From: Mansonella perstans
Taxonomy: Eukaryota > Nematoda > Chromadorea > Rhabditida > Onchocercidae
Length of the DNA stretch: 64,000 nt
Direction: 5' to 3'
Assembly (NCBI GenBank): GCA_037074765.1
Contig: JBAMDO010000140.1
Span: 1-64,000, forward strand
Shown here piece after piece: positions 1 through 13,157 of the stretch; the first letter of the stretch is position 1; every line of letters starts with the position of its first letter. The position numbers and the translations under genes were made by a program. The notes beneath the pieces were generated by a model. It had not been told where the DNA came from and ran no database searches. It worked only from the letters and a program-made list of their open reading frames with translations.

Positions 1-40
1 ATCTTTTTCAAATTCCTCAAAAAAATGAGTAAAATATTAC

Positions 41-3000
41 TTGACTTGCGCTGCAATTTCTCTTCCTGTTGTCGATATTGCTGTTTGGCTTCTTCAAGTT
101 CGTTTTCCACTTGCGAAAGTTTTCTCAACGAGTCGTTCGTTTCATTGCGAGCTTCTTCGAGCTGAAAAAAAGTATTGTCAAAGTATTGTTATATTGCAAA
201 CCAGCATCTATTTCGTATTTTGCCTTTTTTTGGAGTTATTCTCGATTTGAATTTGAACAGTGTATGAAGAAATCTCTAATTTTGAATAAAATAGAAATTG
301 TATCATTGAAAAGTTTCAAAAAGGCAAGGCAAAAGAGCAAGCAATGCTATGTGAAGTTCGTTAACCTCAAATCAAAATAAATAAATTTTAAGGATTAGAT
401 ATTTTCAGCAATTCCTGAACAGGACAATGTGCTAGTGGAATCTATTGGTCAGGACAAATCAAATTTTAAAACATCTAATCATATATTTCAAGTATTAAAA
501 TTCATGCAATATTTGTTCTCAAAAATTACAAGCAATACTTCTTTAGAAATTGCTACGACTTCTGCTTCCTTTACTAGTAATCGTTTTTCCAGTGCTGTTA
601 CTTCATTCTTACATGTTGCAAGTTCTTCTCTACTTCGCTTTGTTTGATCTTGTAATTCTTGGAGACGATCGTGGAATTCATCTTGCCTGTATGTGTTTCA
701 TCAATAATGAAGCAAAAATTTGTTTTAATTTCGCAACTTAAAAATTGGTTTAAGAACATCGGTTTTTGTAATGTACAACTAAGGGTTCCAATACATAAAT
801 TGAATGTCAATTGTTTTCGGCATGTTTAACTATTTATGAAATTCTGCATGAACTATAACCAGAATACTGCGCCTGAATATATTACCGTGCCAAAAGTTCC
901 TCCTTGAGGGCTTCTTCATGATCTCGTAGCGCTTCAAGTTCTTTTGAATAAAGCATTTTAGCTGCTGTTAATTCTGTTTCGTATAAACTTTGTGCTCTTC
1001 GAAGCTTCATTTCAAATGTCTCTCCTAATCGCTCCTTTTCAGCTTTTAAGCTTTTCCGCTCTTCTTCTAGTCGTTGAATTTCAATCATGTATCTGTAGTG
1101 GACATAACAATTTTCAGGATTGCCACTTGACCTTTAATGATACAAAGAGCAACAGGAACCGTTTTGATTTAGTATACCTTAAAAATAAAAAAAACCTACT
1201 TTTGCTCTAGATTGAGTAACTGTGACTCAGAAAAACGCTGCTCCAGTAACTGAATTTCCTTCTGATGCTCTTGGCGTAATTTTTCGAGTGCTTGTTCTTT
1301 TTCTCGCTCAAATTTGTCCTAGATTAAATTGGGTTCAAGATCTTACCCAACTTTAGGAAGAATGGAAACTTAGGGGATCGAAAATTGCATTTCTGCATTT
1401 TCCTTTTCTTATTTATTACTCGTTAACTAATGACACATATTTTAGAAGAGAGCCAGTTTTTAACAATTTGTAAATAAATATGATAGAGCAAAGAATAGTG
1501 AGTGGTACTTGTAGTGCTTGAAAGCTCTTCATCCGAGCTTCAAAATCCTTTTTGGCTCCAAGAACTTCTTCACTAAGAGCTATAATTCTGCTAGAATATT
1601 CTGCTTCCAATTTCCGTTCTCGTTCAGCTACTCGCTCTCTGTATTCGCTAAAATATATAATGGTAAATTTTGCAAGTATGAGTTTTCTTCACATATTTGA
1701 AGAACTAATTATTCGAAAATTTTGGAAAACGACCCACTAGTCTAACCTAAATGTACCCATAACATTATATTTCTGTCGCTCATATTCAGCAACTGTGTCT
1801 TCCAGAGTCTGTATTTTCTTCTTCAGTTCGCTTTCTCTTCCTCGAGGTGCATCTAAATAAACTTTTTGTTTTGTATGGAAGGAATCCGAGGGAAATTTAC
1901 ACATATGTAAGCTATTTAAATTTCTGAAATTCGGTTGCATCCCATTTGAAGACCGATAGGATTCTTGTTAAGTAGCTGAGGTGTGTAATATTCGTTGAAA
2001 AATGTACTTCTTCAATCACCTCCTCACAAAAAAAAGACTTTACTTGAAGAAGCCACTTTAAGAATGGAGAATAGCTTTGTTGATTCCTCCGAACTATTTC
2101 CCTGATTCTTACTGCTACTGCCATTTTGCGCATTGGGTGGTGTTGGCCAAGCAATAATGTCAGGTCTCGAATCTCTAATTACGTTAGCTTGTGGTGAACA
2201 GTTATCACAGCTTTCTGTGCTGCAAGGAATGTTCTCTTACTAACACACATTTTTTATTTATTGTAAATATAATTTTACGAACATTATTACTGATAAATTA
2301 GCCAGGTATTCTAAAGTCAAACTCTAATTCATGGAAATAAATGGAATTTATGGGCACCAATTAAAATTCCTAATGCTACGCGAGTCACAACTTACTTCTC
2401 TTTATCTCATTCCCTACTCTCCAACATTACTACTCCAAGAAGATTGTGTTACAGTAACATCTCTCAAATTTACCTATTTGTAGTTTTAAGAATTAACTCT
2501 ATTGGTTTTGAATTTTTAAAATTTTGTGAAAACCATGCCTAAGTTCTTAAAATATTGTGCGAAGGAGTTTCTTAAAATTAGGTAGTTGAAAGTTAAGCTT
2601 TAATTAAGCTGGTTTTGATGAATAAAGTGGCAACCTGTTATCGAGAGGCTGAGGTGATTTGCTTTTCCGACGTGGAGATCTAGTACCATTGCCGGAGATG
2701 TGAGGTGATATGGATTGAAGACGGCTGCTTGGTGAACATTCCTCAAATTCATCCGACAAATAACCAAACTGAACATAAAGTGGCAATTTTTTTTTACTTT
2801 TACTTTATGGACATAGCAAAAAAATGAGAGTCACTTTTTTTTATCAATTATGTATGATTTATCACAAAAAAACAGGAAAAGGGTGGCGCCGAGATCTTCA
2901 ACTCTTTGTGAATCTGTGGTATGACGAAAACAGTTTATTAGTTACTAGCAACGATTTTAATTTACGAAGCATCAACAGCTCTTTTCATTTGAAATAATTT

Positions 3001-3604
3001 TCTTTCCAGTTGTTGTATAGTTAGAACTGGTAGTAGAAAATTAAAAAAAAAACTTGGCTTTTACGTAAATCAATCCAAGCGGTGACTTACCATTTCACGA
3101 AAACTTTCAATCATATCAACTTCTTGAGTATTAGTGCCAAAATTACATCAGTAATAATATACAAATTATCAATTCCTTATCGGTTTTCTTAATCAGATTA
3201 ATACAGCAGTGTTAATTACGAATTCATTCTGCTTAACGTTCAGATCACAATATTCCCACTGCTTATTTTCCTTTTATTGTAAATTTACCTGGTAAAATCT
3301 TTCCTGTAATATGATTTCAGATATATTTAAATGGAAATGCGGTCAAATAACAGTTTAGAAATTTGCTCAAGTTATGCTGAACTTTGTATTCGAATTTAGT
3401 TCATGAATTTACTGAATGCAGTACATAAGTAGGGTAAGAATCCGCAACACTAATTTTGATATAGATGAAATTAGTTTAAAAAAGAGAATAAGAAGAGTTA
3501 AGTGAAGTGAAGAAAGATGGATTACAAAATCCGTGCTTACGTCTTTCCAGTTTTTTACTAACATTTAATGCCGTTCTACTGACGTCACTCTCGCTAATTT
3601 TTTT
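41..3604 (-). CDS. FAM184-like coiled-coil protein (3' end outside window)
   Basis: Exons in transcript order: 3541-3604, 3091-~3123, 2635-2768, 2044-2219, 1747-1852, 1509-1647, 1200-1318, 886-1092, 539-686 and 41-161, with more beyond the window edge. The joins I could check keep phase. The first half is Ser/Pro-rich and probably disordered, for example SPRRKSKSPQ. From about 1850 downwards the protein is continuous charged coiled coil: KKKIQTLEDTVAEYERQK, then ALSEEVLGAKKDFEARMKSF, then KLRRAQSLYETELTA, then KEELLARQDEFHDRLQ. The order and spacing match the N-terminal coiled coil of vertebrate FAM184A/B, a family without a known biochemical activity. The N-terminal leader differs from vertebrate FAM184. 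The true start is uncertain; the frame stays open to an ATG near 3682. An in-frame stop at 2604 is avoided by the donor at 2634. The family call is from remembered similarity. Confidence 0.72.
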
Positions 3605-6600
3605 CTTATAGTGGGATATTTCTCGATACACCGAACGCGAAACATGAAAACAATAGCTGATAAGGTCAGAGGTTACTATCAAGGATACACACTGATTGTT
3701 AGGAAATGTAGATTTAGAAAAAATGCTGTGTGAAAGTCACGTTATTTCCTTTTTATTGCTATTAGCGTCAGAAAAAATATCAAAATGATGAAAATAATGA
3801 AGCGACGATAATTTTAAGGATTTAATCGGACTGATGAAATGTTAAAAAATTTAAGAAAAACTCTGCCTGCTTGGAACCTGCATAAATACTTGGAAAATAC
3901 CAAGCCAATTCTTGGATTATTGATAAAGATCCAAATATGCGAAAATCTGGAACTTCATCTGCTGGGGTCAGCAGGGATACATTTATTCGTTTATTCATAA
4001 TAGTAGTAGTAAAACCTTATGCCATGAGAAAGGCAGGAAAATAATGAGGTCTGATCTAAAGAGAGAAGGAGGATCAAATTGGCTAACTTTGAAGCGATAC
4101 GTTGTGCTCGTGCTTCTAACGAACAATTCCTCATTATCTATATCACTTTCTTTGTGTCATACGTAAAGTCAGTCTCGGAAAAGGGGACGATGTTCGCGTT
4201 ATTGCAATTCGTTTCCATTTCACAGAACATCCTGATCGTTTATCCCATATCTTTAGTTGATAAAGTACGAACAGATGAAAGACAGGCAGATGTATTGACA
4301 AGCAATTATTATTGAAATATTTCCGTATGCGCCTGCTCCTATCAGTTCAGCAGTGCCTCCTTTCAACTTTTATTAACTAATCAAATTATCAGCTAAGGAG
4401 AACAACTGTGGAAATCAATTCTTCATAGTGATCAGCTGCTCTTAATAAAGAATGCAAAATAGATATATGAAACTCTATATCCAGATTATTTTACCACTTC
4501 AGGAATCCAAATTTCAATAGAGCAATGCACTTCACTTACTTTTAGCTGGGAATTTTTTCCGATGTTTTATTACTTTATTCAATTTGGAGTGTAAACCCTA
4601 CTAAAATGAGAACTCAGTAACATTTGATGCTGTATAGCAGGAAGAACTTTTGTGATCGAATTTAAAAACGGATTTGATAATGATGAGATATGAAGAAGAT
4701 GGTATTATAAGGAAATCAATTCGACAATATTTCGAATTGTACATACTTATGAAAGAGTTAATGTGTAAATTATACGTGTAGACTGTTTTGTATCAAAAGG
4801 TCATTTATATTTAGGTTATAATAAATTATTATATTTAGAAGCATTGAATTCTGGATATAGTTCCTTGGGATATGGATTCAGGTGGTAAGATAAATTATAA
4901 ATTATCATACAATGGCGTTAAATGGTTTATGTGCTGATACTGAGAGCGAAACGGAATGATGGAGCGATTACAAAACATCATTCGACAAATGACATAATCG
5001 GATTCATATAAAACTTCATTATCTTCCTTCTTGATCTATTTGAAGTCATTGTAACTCATCCACTGTTTTGTTCTCCCAATATTTAGTTCACTAAACCTTT
5101 CCCTCGCTTGTTTCATAATTATATTGCATGGTATTTGAACTCAAATATTTGAATTCCGATTATGATTTAGTTGAAGGGAAAAGTTACTTCTTTGTTCTCA
5201 TTCATCTAGAAATTTGTTTACAGTCATTTCGATTTTGATTCTCTCACTTAAAAGGTAGACTATTCAGAGGTACTAAAGGAATGCTAGGAGAAAAGGATGA
5301 CAAAAAGTGGAAAATGAGGAGAAAAAGTTCAAATAATTGAAGAAAAAATTTACCCCGACAATGGAAAGCGTAAAAGGGTACGAAAAAAGAACAAGCATGT
5401 GAATTTAGGAAATAGCAAAGCTATCAGAAAACATTGGCTTAATGTCAATTAGAAATTATATTAATTAAAACTATTCGGATAGTTTGTTTCTTCCTGAATC
5501 ATATGTCACTCATTCATTGCATTAATAGTGATAAAAGAGAAAAAGAATCATCGACCGGATGATTGCAAATAAATGGCTAAATAGATCAAATATGATTCCA
5601 ATACACTTTCTAATCCATGGATAAGCGAGCAAAAGTTGAATAATTTCATTATTTGAAAATATTCGGTGGAAATTTTCTTTTTTTCTAGTGGTATTATTTG
5701 CATTCAAAGAAACATTCACATCGTTTTTTGAAAAAATATGTTCATCATTCGACAGCTGATGAAATCATCCAAAAAAGTAATTCTTTTTCCTCCCTTTAAT
5801 TAACAAGAAATATGAAATGAATATTCATAAGTGTCGTGGAAATTGCTTTCACACTTTTTGCGTTGCCGTTTTGAGATTGGTTGTACACTTTTCTTCTATG
5901 AATCAATTCCTATATGACTCTCCCTTTAAACTGTTTTTTTTTTTTTTTTTTTTTTTTTGTTGTAAGTTACACCGAAAGATTGTACTAAATTGTTTGCTAT
6001 TATTGCTGCATGCAAGATTGTAATAGATAAATTGAATCACAGCTTAGAAAACATTTCTGCTTTTCTTTGAATATAAATTTATTTGAATATGTTATAAATT
6101 GAGAAATTATAGTGCTTATGACCAGTGAAAAGGAAACGAGAAAAGTTTGTTGATTTCAACTTTCTTTCACTAACAACATAAATCATCAGTGCGATTCATT
6201 TTTTAAAAATTCGTCTGATGTTGCATACTTTTTAACAGTTCGGTGATTACCTGTCTTATCTCTTCCATCCTTTTCAATTGATAAACAGAACAGTCTTGAA
6301 GACTGCAATGTGACCGTGAGTTGGCAAGGGATGAATGATCATGAAAATAAAGTCCAGATTGGAAGGAGCAGAGGGGAATAATACGAGGAGGAAGCAGAAG
6401 ATTGTAAGATGTTTCCGCTCTCTGATATAACACTGATAAATTAGATTGATAGATGATAAGATGTGCACTGCCACACCAACCTTCTCCTCTCATCCTGCCA
6501 TCAAAAATTTGTGTAAACCGGAAGGAAAGCAGACAAGCAATTATCACAAGATTTGCATTGTGTTCAATATCTATAAAACGAACTATTCCAATAGAAGCTC

Positions 6601-8233
6601 TTTAAACCATTTTCTCTTGTACAGCTTAAATGAAATCTGAATTGAATTGAACCAAGCCTCGACTTTTATACATTTTATCACTTTCGAAGAAAAGTTATCA
6701 TTGCTAATACAATGCATAGAAAGTTATTTGATGTCTTTCATATAACTGTGATGAGCATAGGTTTGAAGCTCCAGGATTGTCGAATGAAAGGTGTTGCAAT
6801 ACAGAAAGATTAAATCGATTGAAATACAATACATGAATAATGAGGTCGCTATTTAACTTCACGAATAGGACTTACAATAGATTTTACTTTTCTGCTGCAA
6901 TTTTATCATCAAAAATGAAAAGTTGGCCTTAGATGCAAACAAAATCAGATTCAGTACTATTTTAAAATTAAATGTTCCACCAGGTAATTTCACTGTACAT
7001 TTGAAAACAGATAAGTAAGTTCCACTGTTAATTGAAAATTTAAATGCAGCTAAATCCGACTGTGGTAAAAGTGAATGTTTCAAAATGCAAAAATATTTGA
7101 TATGATACAGTATTTCATAGTAAAGATGCTGAATACAGAAGTATTGAGATTCAAACTTTATCATTACGAATTTCAAAGTGAATTTTAAGTATTCGTTTGA
7201 TATTGAGAACTGGGCGTAAACTGGCCTCTAGAATAATAAATTGTACTAGTTATTATGTCATTTACACAGTTTCTTTTTTTATGAATTCGAATAAGGACAT
7301 TTGGACATTGAACAGATTTTTGATGAAAAAAATTGATTTACTTCAAAAACATTTCACTTTGCAAAACTTTTTGTAGCCCAGGATTTACATCTTTAGAATA
7401 TATATTTTTTTGTTTAATATAATCAAATTTTATTTTTATGACAGTGTTTTATTTTTAAACTTGATACCTGCCAACAAGAACAAGAATTTGTTTTGGCTCT
7501 AATTATTTCTTCCACATGTTTGATCTGTAGAAATAAATAGTGGAGAATACGATTACAGTGGCGATTACTTCTGTTGTTAACAATATTTTACAAGCATCCC
7601 TCTTTCAGCATATCACCATTTGCTTTCTGCAACCAAACGTGATATCTTTGCAGAATAAGTTATTTGTTATTTTTTTTTATGAAGAATCACTTCGAAATAC
7701 CACTGATTACTGGAGAGAAGAGAAAGGATGGGATTAGAATTCCCAGGAAATCGCATGAATATTCGAATTATTGAAGTTTTTGTAAAATAAAATTTGGTCA
7801 TCTTTCATTCGAACTAATCGATAACAGATGCAAATTACAAAAAGGAAATTACATGGAAGAATTTATAGTGTTTATTTTAACTTATTTATTTTTACTTTTA
7901 TTTTAACTCTCAACTACAAAATAGTTGAATGAAGTGAAGATAAAAAAGGAAAACGAGACCACTTTTTTATTTGTGCAAACATGAACTTGAAGAATCTAAA
8001 CGATGATTTCATTATTACGAAAGTGCAGGTTTGAAATTTATTAAAAAATCGAAATTCGTCACTTTAATTAGATGACCATGTGTTCTTATAGGACAGTGAC
8101 ATAAGAAAGTTAAATATTTATTGTTTTTTATTGCAATATATGTTTATTATATGTTTATTATATATCAATATATCAAATATATGTTTATTGCAAATAATTA
8201 CATGCATAAAACATGAAAAAATTAAGAAAGATT
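3605..8233. other. Intergenic stretch without a supported gene
   Basis: About 4.6 kb, AT-rich. The open frames are short (60-114 codons), lack paired splice signals and resemble no family I know. A T-run of about 21 bases lies near 5935-5958. It probably holds the promoter or 5' untranslated exons of the FAM184-like gene, but no specific element could be recognised. Confidence 0.5.
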
Positions 8234-11200
8234 TTAGATAACATCATAATCATTACACGGTGGTACAAGCAAATTTGGCGTCTTAACGTGTCCATACGAG
8301 TGTCCCTCTATTTCATTAAAAACCGAAATGAAGTCAATATCAAATGTACGATATGTTTTCGGCAAACGTATCATCACATTTTCACCTTTATAATTTCTCA
8401 GCGGCTGATCACTAAAAATTTGCAAAGTATTCCACATGAAACAATTTTTAGCAATTACAGTAACATGTGACAAGTTCAAGGCATTAGCGTATGTTTTGTC
8501 ACAGCCATATTCATAACATGTGACTGGAAGCTTGCTTACTAAACTGAAAATCATCGAGTAGTAAGTGTTCTGGAAAATATAATACTGGATTTGCCATAAA
8601 TTTCGATGAATCTTCTCTAGTTCACAAAAATCTCGTGTAGTATTTCTTTTTATGAATTTAATGAAAGGCAAAACTAACGGTGGTTGTCCAACAACTTGAG
8701 CGCGCACTTGTTTTTCAATTCTGTCCGGAAAACTTCCAATACCAGCGTAGAAATACGTTCCTGAAATCAATAACGAGCAATATCAAGTTGCAATGAATTC
8801 CTGTGGAATTCTAAACTGCGTATAAACTCACTAGAAATTACAAAAAAAAAAGTGGCTACTTCAGGAAAAAAGTTCTTTCAGAAAAGACTAGTCGAAAGTC
8901 TTATTCTTTTTAAGCCATTTCAAATGCAGAACTATCAAAGGAAAGATACATAATGAGAAAAATAAAAATGAGTTAAAGAAAAAACTGAAAAATATGGGCA
9001 ATTATTTCAGGAACCCGTGAGCTGGAAATACCTGCAAGGTTGATACTACCATATTTTTCGAAGTTTGAGTAAATACGAAACCTGGTGGATCATTTCCTTG
9101 ATTGAATACAAAACCTGGTATGAAGATTGTGTTGCAGTTCCAAATCTTAATATGATGCGATGTAACGTTATGAGATTGGCCCAAAAGCGCACCAATTTTC
9201 TCCTCATGAGGTGGATCTATTCCTTTTAATGATAACAGATGGATCGTCCTCTTTAAATAATTTTTTATTAATACTTTTAAGATAAAGCATTGATTCGCAC
9301 TTCCAAAATTTGCAAAACCACAAATTTACGCTTCTAAAAAGCTATGAACTAACAATATCTGCCTAAATGAAATTGTCAACTTATTTTTAAAACTTTAATA
9401 AATAAGCACTAAGGATACTTTGGTATTTATAAATAAGCGCTGAGGATACTCTGGTATTTATAAATAAGCACTGAGGATACTCTGGTATTTGTAAATAAGC
9501 ACTGAGGATACGCTGGTATTTATAAATAAGCACTTTAATATAAAGCACTGAAGATACACTATGGCTGACTCCAATTACGGTAAATATTTTCCACTACGTA
9601 TGAATGGCAAGAATTAAGTTTGTAGAAAACAGTTGTAAAATTAAAGAGCAAACTTGAAAACAGTGGTCACGTAAAGCAATCCACTGGTATTCCGTTATCT
9701 TTGCACCGTTTGTAACCGAAAATACAACCGTTTTATCTTCAATCAACGGTAACTTATAGCGTTGGTCAATGTTTGCTTTGAGACGATGCTTGGTTGTTGA
9801 AATTGTTGTCACTGCTCTATGATCCAAGTTGTTTTCATATTCAGTCTAAAAATTCGAAATTATCTTGATTAAGGAAAAAAGTTAACGCTTTATAATCTGC
9901 AGTAACAACACCTTTTCTTGAGGCTCCAAGCGTCTTCTCTTTTTCAGTCTAGGATCCTGGATAACCCAATATAACGGTGTTGATTCCCTCAACAAAGGCA
10001 TTGTGGTGATTGCAGCATTTTGCGTTGACATGAATAATGCATTTTCATCTATTTCGAAATGACTATTCGTCAATAAATAATTATTCGTCGCTGATTTATC
10101 GTCATTATCTATAAATAAAGTAAATTTTATGCGTTTTATTAAAAGTCATGGGTTTGCAATCAATATTATCATTTTCCTCATTAGTTCAATCATAAACACA
10201 ATATTAATAGACCCAGCTTATCTACTTCGTTGAATCAAATCGTCCCAATTACAAATATGACAATATTAATTATCGACTCTTATAATCTACTGATTACATG
10301 ATAACAATTCAAGAGAAATTAAAACCAACCGAATCATAAACACATCATGAATACCTTTAATTTGCTTTTTTGCAGTTGATTGCTGTGACAGTTTTTTGAG
10401 CCATTTTTCAGGCTTAGCTTCACCGAGCATCACTGGAAATCCTTCGTTTTTTCGATTAAATTTGTTGGATTTTTCAGTCTTCTTTTCGTGATGAATCAAT
10501 AATTTCTTCTTTAAATCCTAATATTTGTAAATTATGAAATTCAAATAAAGATAGCTGTGTGAGGAAAGAAAACAGAAAAAAAGTTTCTATGTTCTTTTTT
10601 AATTTTCTTCAAGTTATATTATACAACTGCTTAATCCCATTGACACTATGACTGCACTATAAATTAAATTTAAGCTGAGGTAAGTAATTAGCCACCTGCA
10701 TAAGTGAATATGAATTTTGTTTATGCGGAAAAATGCCATCATTTGCTAATCTGTCATTACTATCACCATTTCTGATAACATCCTTAATTTCATCGTCAAC
10801 TTTTCCTTCTTCTTTATTTCTGATGTAATGTTCATTCTCTTCTGCTATTGTTAGCAATCTTCTGAAGTGAAAAGTTGAGATCACAAATCGCAGGACAGTA
10901 GAGAAATAATAAAAGAAAAAATTTGTTTCATGAAACTTGCAAAACAAAACACCTCAAAGAGTCGGTTAAATTTTGGTAAGATAATTCTTTTTCATCAAAT
11001 CCCTCAACTCAATTAAATCGTTAAATAATGCTTACATTTATACCATTTCATGGAGAATTAGAATTCATACTTACTTCAAAATATCATTTGCTGGCATTGC
11101 ACTCTGCGCTCTGTCACCGCGTTTGAATTCGGGATCCGTGTGAATATCTTCAGATTCATTTCTTGTCAATTTGTTATTATCAGACGTGAATTCTTCAGCT

Positions 11201-13157
11201 AACCGTCAAAATTCACAATTTAAAAAAGGGAAAAATTAGATAGACATGCACTACCTGATATTTCGGTATCAAATTCTTCAGGACCAACAAATATTCGTTG
11301 TTAATTACCCCTCGATTCCTTAAAATTGCATTTTCAAAAAGGGGGAATTTCTAACGTCGGTTTTAGCTTAAATGTAATTTCCATTATATGATACTTGATT
11401 TTTCCCTGTCTCCTATTATTCTTACCCTGCCTATTTTCTCCGTTTACTTCCTGATTATCTCTTCGAGAGCTTCAATTTCAGGCTTCTATCACTGAAAAAC
11501 AACGAGCAAAATTTCAATCACTGTTAATCATAGTTGTTGTATTTGTAACGATGCTATCGGTGGTGAGATTTGACTGTTCGACTTCATCCTGAATTTTCAT
11601 AGATATTTCATTCCCATCAAAGATATTGCTTCTGAAGTAGTAGAGAATGAAACAAGCTGGATTCTGATATTCAAAATATGTGGGAAGATTGGAGAATTCC
11701 AGAAACATACGCATTTGTGTCAAACAGTGTAATTTCGTTCACTGATTCAGAAGAGAGATCATCTTGAAATGCAGCGATTGAGGAAAAAATTGCATTAGAA
11801 TTCCTGGAAATTAAAATGGTTCGATAAGTTATTGAGTAAGATCAGTAAATTATAAAATATACGGCAGTACTACGGTGATCAATTTATAAGGTAGATTTCT
11901 CCTAGATATTCACGAATACTTAGCATGTTGGATTTTAAGAACAGATCTATGCTTTTTATCACTGATTTTCAATGTTGTACAGCCATGCTAAATGCAAAAC
12001 AAGCAAACGTTGTTGATATTGTTGATGATTCTACAATTTCAGGACCACTGATTCCCTCGATATGAATGTCTTTCGTTTTTGTAGTCACGTTCTCCGATGA
12101 ATTCGTATCGATTTCAATCCCAGCAAATGGATCTTTTTGCTGGCTTATTATCTGTTCTTTGCCATCTTTAAAAACTACTTATTATTAATATTAACATGCG
12201 TCTTTACAGAACTAATGAAAGTTATTTTAGCCTATACAATTTTTTTCTTACGTTACAGATCAGTATTCTTCAATTATACAAATTAAAATTTTACGCTTAA
12301 TAATTTCATATATTTCATATATATGTATCAGTTTCATACATTTTGTTCGGAGATCTCGCAAAAAAACCTTTTCGAAGTTCAAGATGGTCAAATTCAACAG
12401 GCCAGTTACGCATCCCAAAAGTACTGAAAGGTACTTGACGGATAAATCGCCTTCTAGCAGTGGGTTGAGATGATACGATAGGCTGTGAGATTGATAAAAA
12501 AACACCACCACCAACTGTATTACGATCAACCGCCCGTGATGGCCCAATTATCATAGAAGTGCCTAAAATGAAGTGATTAGTTCCAGAACTTCCTCAAATG
12601 ACCAGTAATCTCAAATATCTTGATAATCATTTTAATGACAAAATAAAATAGAAGGAAAATTGTATTTCAAGTATTTCAAGCAATATCCTGTTTTGTCAAT
12701 CATTTACGTCAAAAACACGCGGACTTGCAAAATTATTCATAATAAGGGTAAGATGTGGACCTAATGATTACTGGACTTATGTGAAATATCAAAGATATAT
12801 ACATCCTAGTTGACGTGGTTGATGTGTAAAATGATGAAAAATGATCGTATATTCATTAGCAGCGTATACTTCCGCTCGTGTGTTACCGTCACTGTAATGA
12901 ATAGCTCCAAGTGGTACACCGTAATAAGGGTTGCCGTTGTTTTGACCTGTAAATTATTATAACAATCTTATGTCTTTGTTCTGGTATTAGTAAAAAAAAA
13001 GAAGATAGGTATGTCTGTATTCCATAAATGTAAGTTGCAATATCCTAAATTTTTAATTTGAACAATGGTACATATGCCTTTCGTTTGGGATAAACTTACT
13101 GATTACGCGAAGAATTTGTCCCGAAGAAAATATAAGCAATAGCGAAATGATCTTCAT
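8234..13157 (-). CDS. Secreted Skeletor-like protein with DM13 domains
   Basis: Thirteen exons: 13100-13157, 12803-12946, 12368-12562, 12009-12165, 11711-11803, 11522-11631, 11075-11198, 10696-10861, 10344-10517, 9912-10109, 9671-9845, 9082-9222 and 8234-8760. Exon 1 encodes a signal peptide (MKIISLLLIFSSGQ). Exons 2-3 carry the first half of a DM13 domain (NPYYGVPLGAIHY, AEVYAANEYTIIF). Exons 4-10 are a low-complexity acidic and Asn/Ser-rich linker. Exon 11 has a DM13-like end (ITEYQWIALRD). Exons 12-13 give a second DM13 domain: KIGALLGQSHNV, TIFIPGFVF, DPPGTYFYAGIGSFP, then RTFDIDFISVF and GHVKTPNLLVPP. That order is the Skeletor signature. No DOMON domain follows. Exon 13 may hide a further small intron, because about 90 residues are inserted in this DM13 domain. 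A role in extracellular matrix or cuticle is inferred. The 9-10 junction is the least secure. Confidence 0.75.
9398..9537. repeat. 31-bp minisatellite, about 4.5 copies
   Basis: Tandem units each begin near AATAAGC(A/G)CTGAGGATAC and recur at 9401, 9432, 9463, 9494 and 9525, exactly 31 bp apart. The array lies in the intron between exons 11 and 12 of the Skeletor-like gene. Units differ by one to three bases. Confidence 0.9.

Noticed and set aside
2604..2634. In-frame stop suggesting that the SPRRKSKSPQ exon is the C-terminus of a separate gene
   Set aside because: A donor at 2629-2634 before the stop joins in perfect phase with the acceptor at 2220, giving one continuous FAM184-like reading frame.
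4079..4315. 78-codon plus-strand frame with hydrophobic stretches
   Set aside because: Isolated, with no splice context or family similarity; expected by chance in 4.6 kb of AT-rich DNA.
8213..8470. 85-codon plus-strand frame
   Set aside because: Antisense shadow of the last exon of the Skeletor-like gene.
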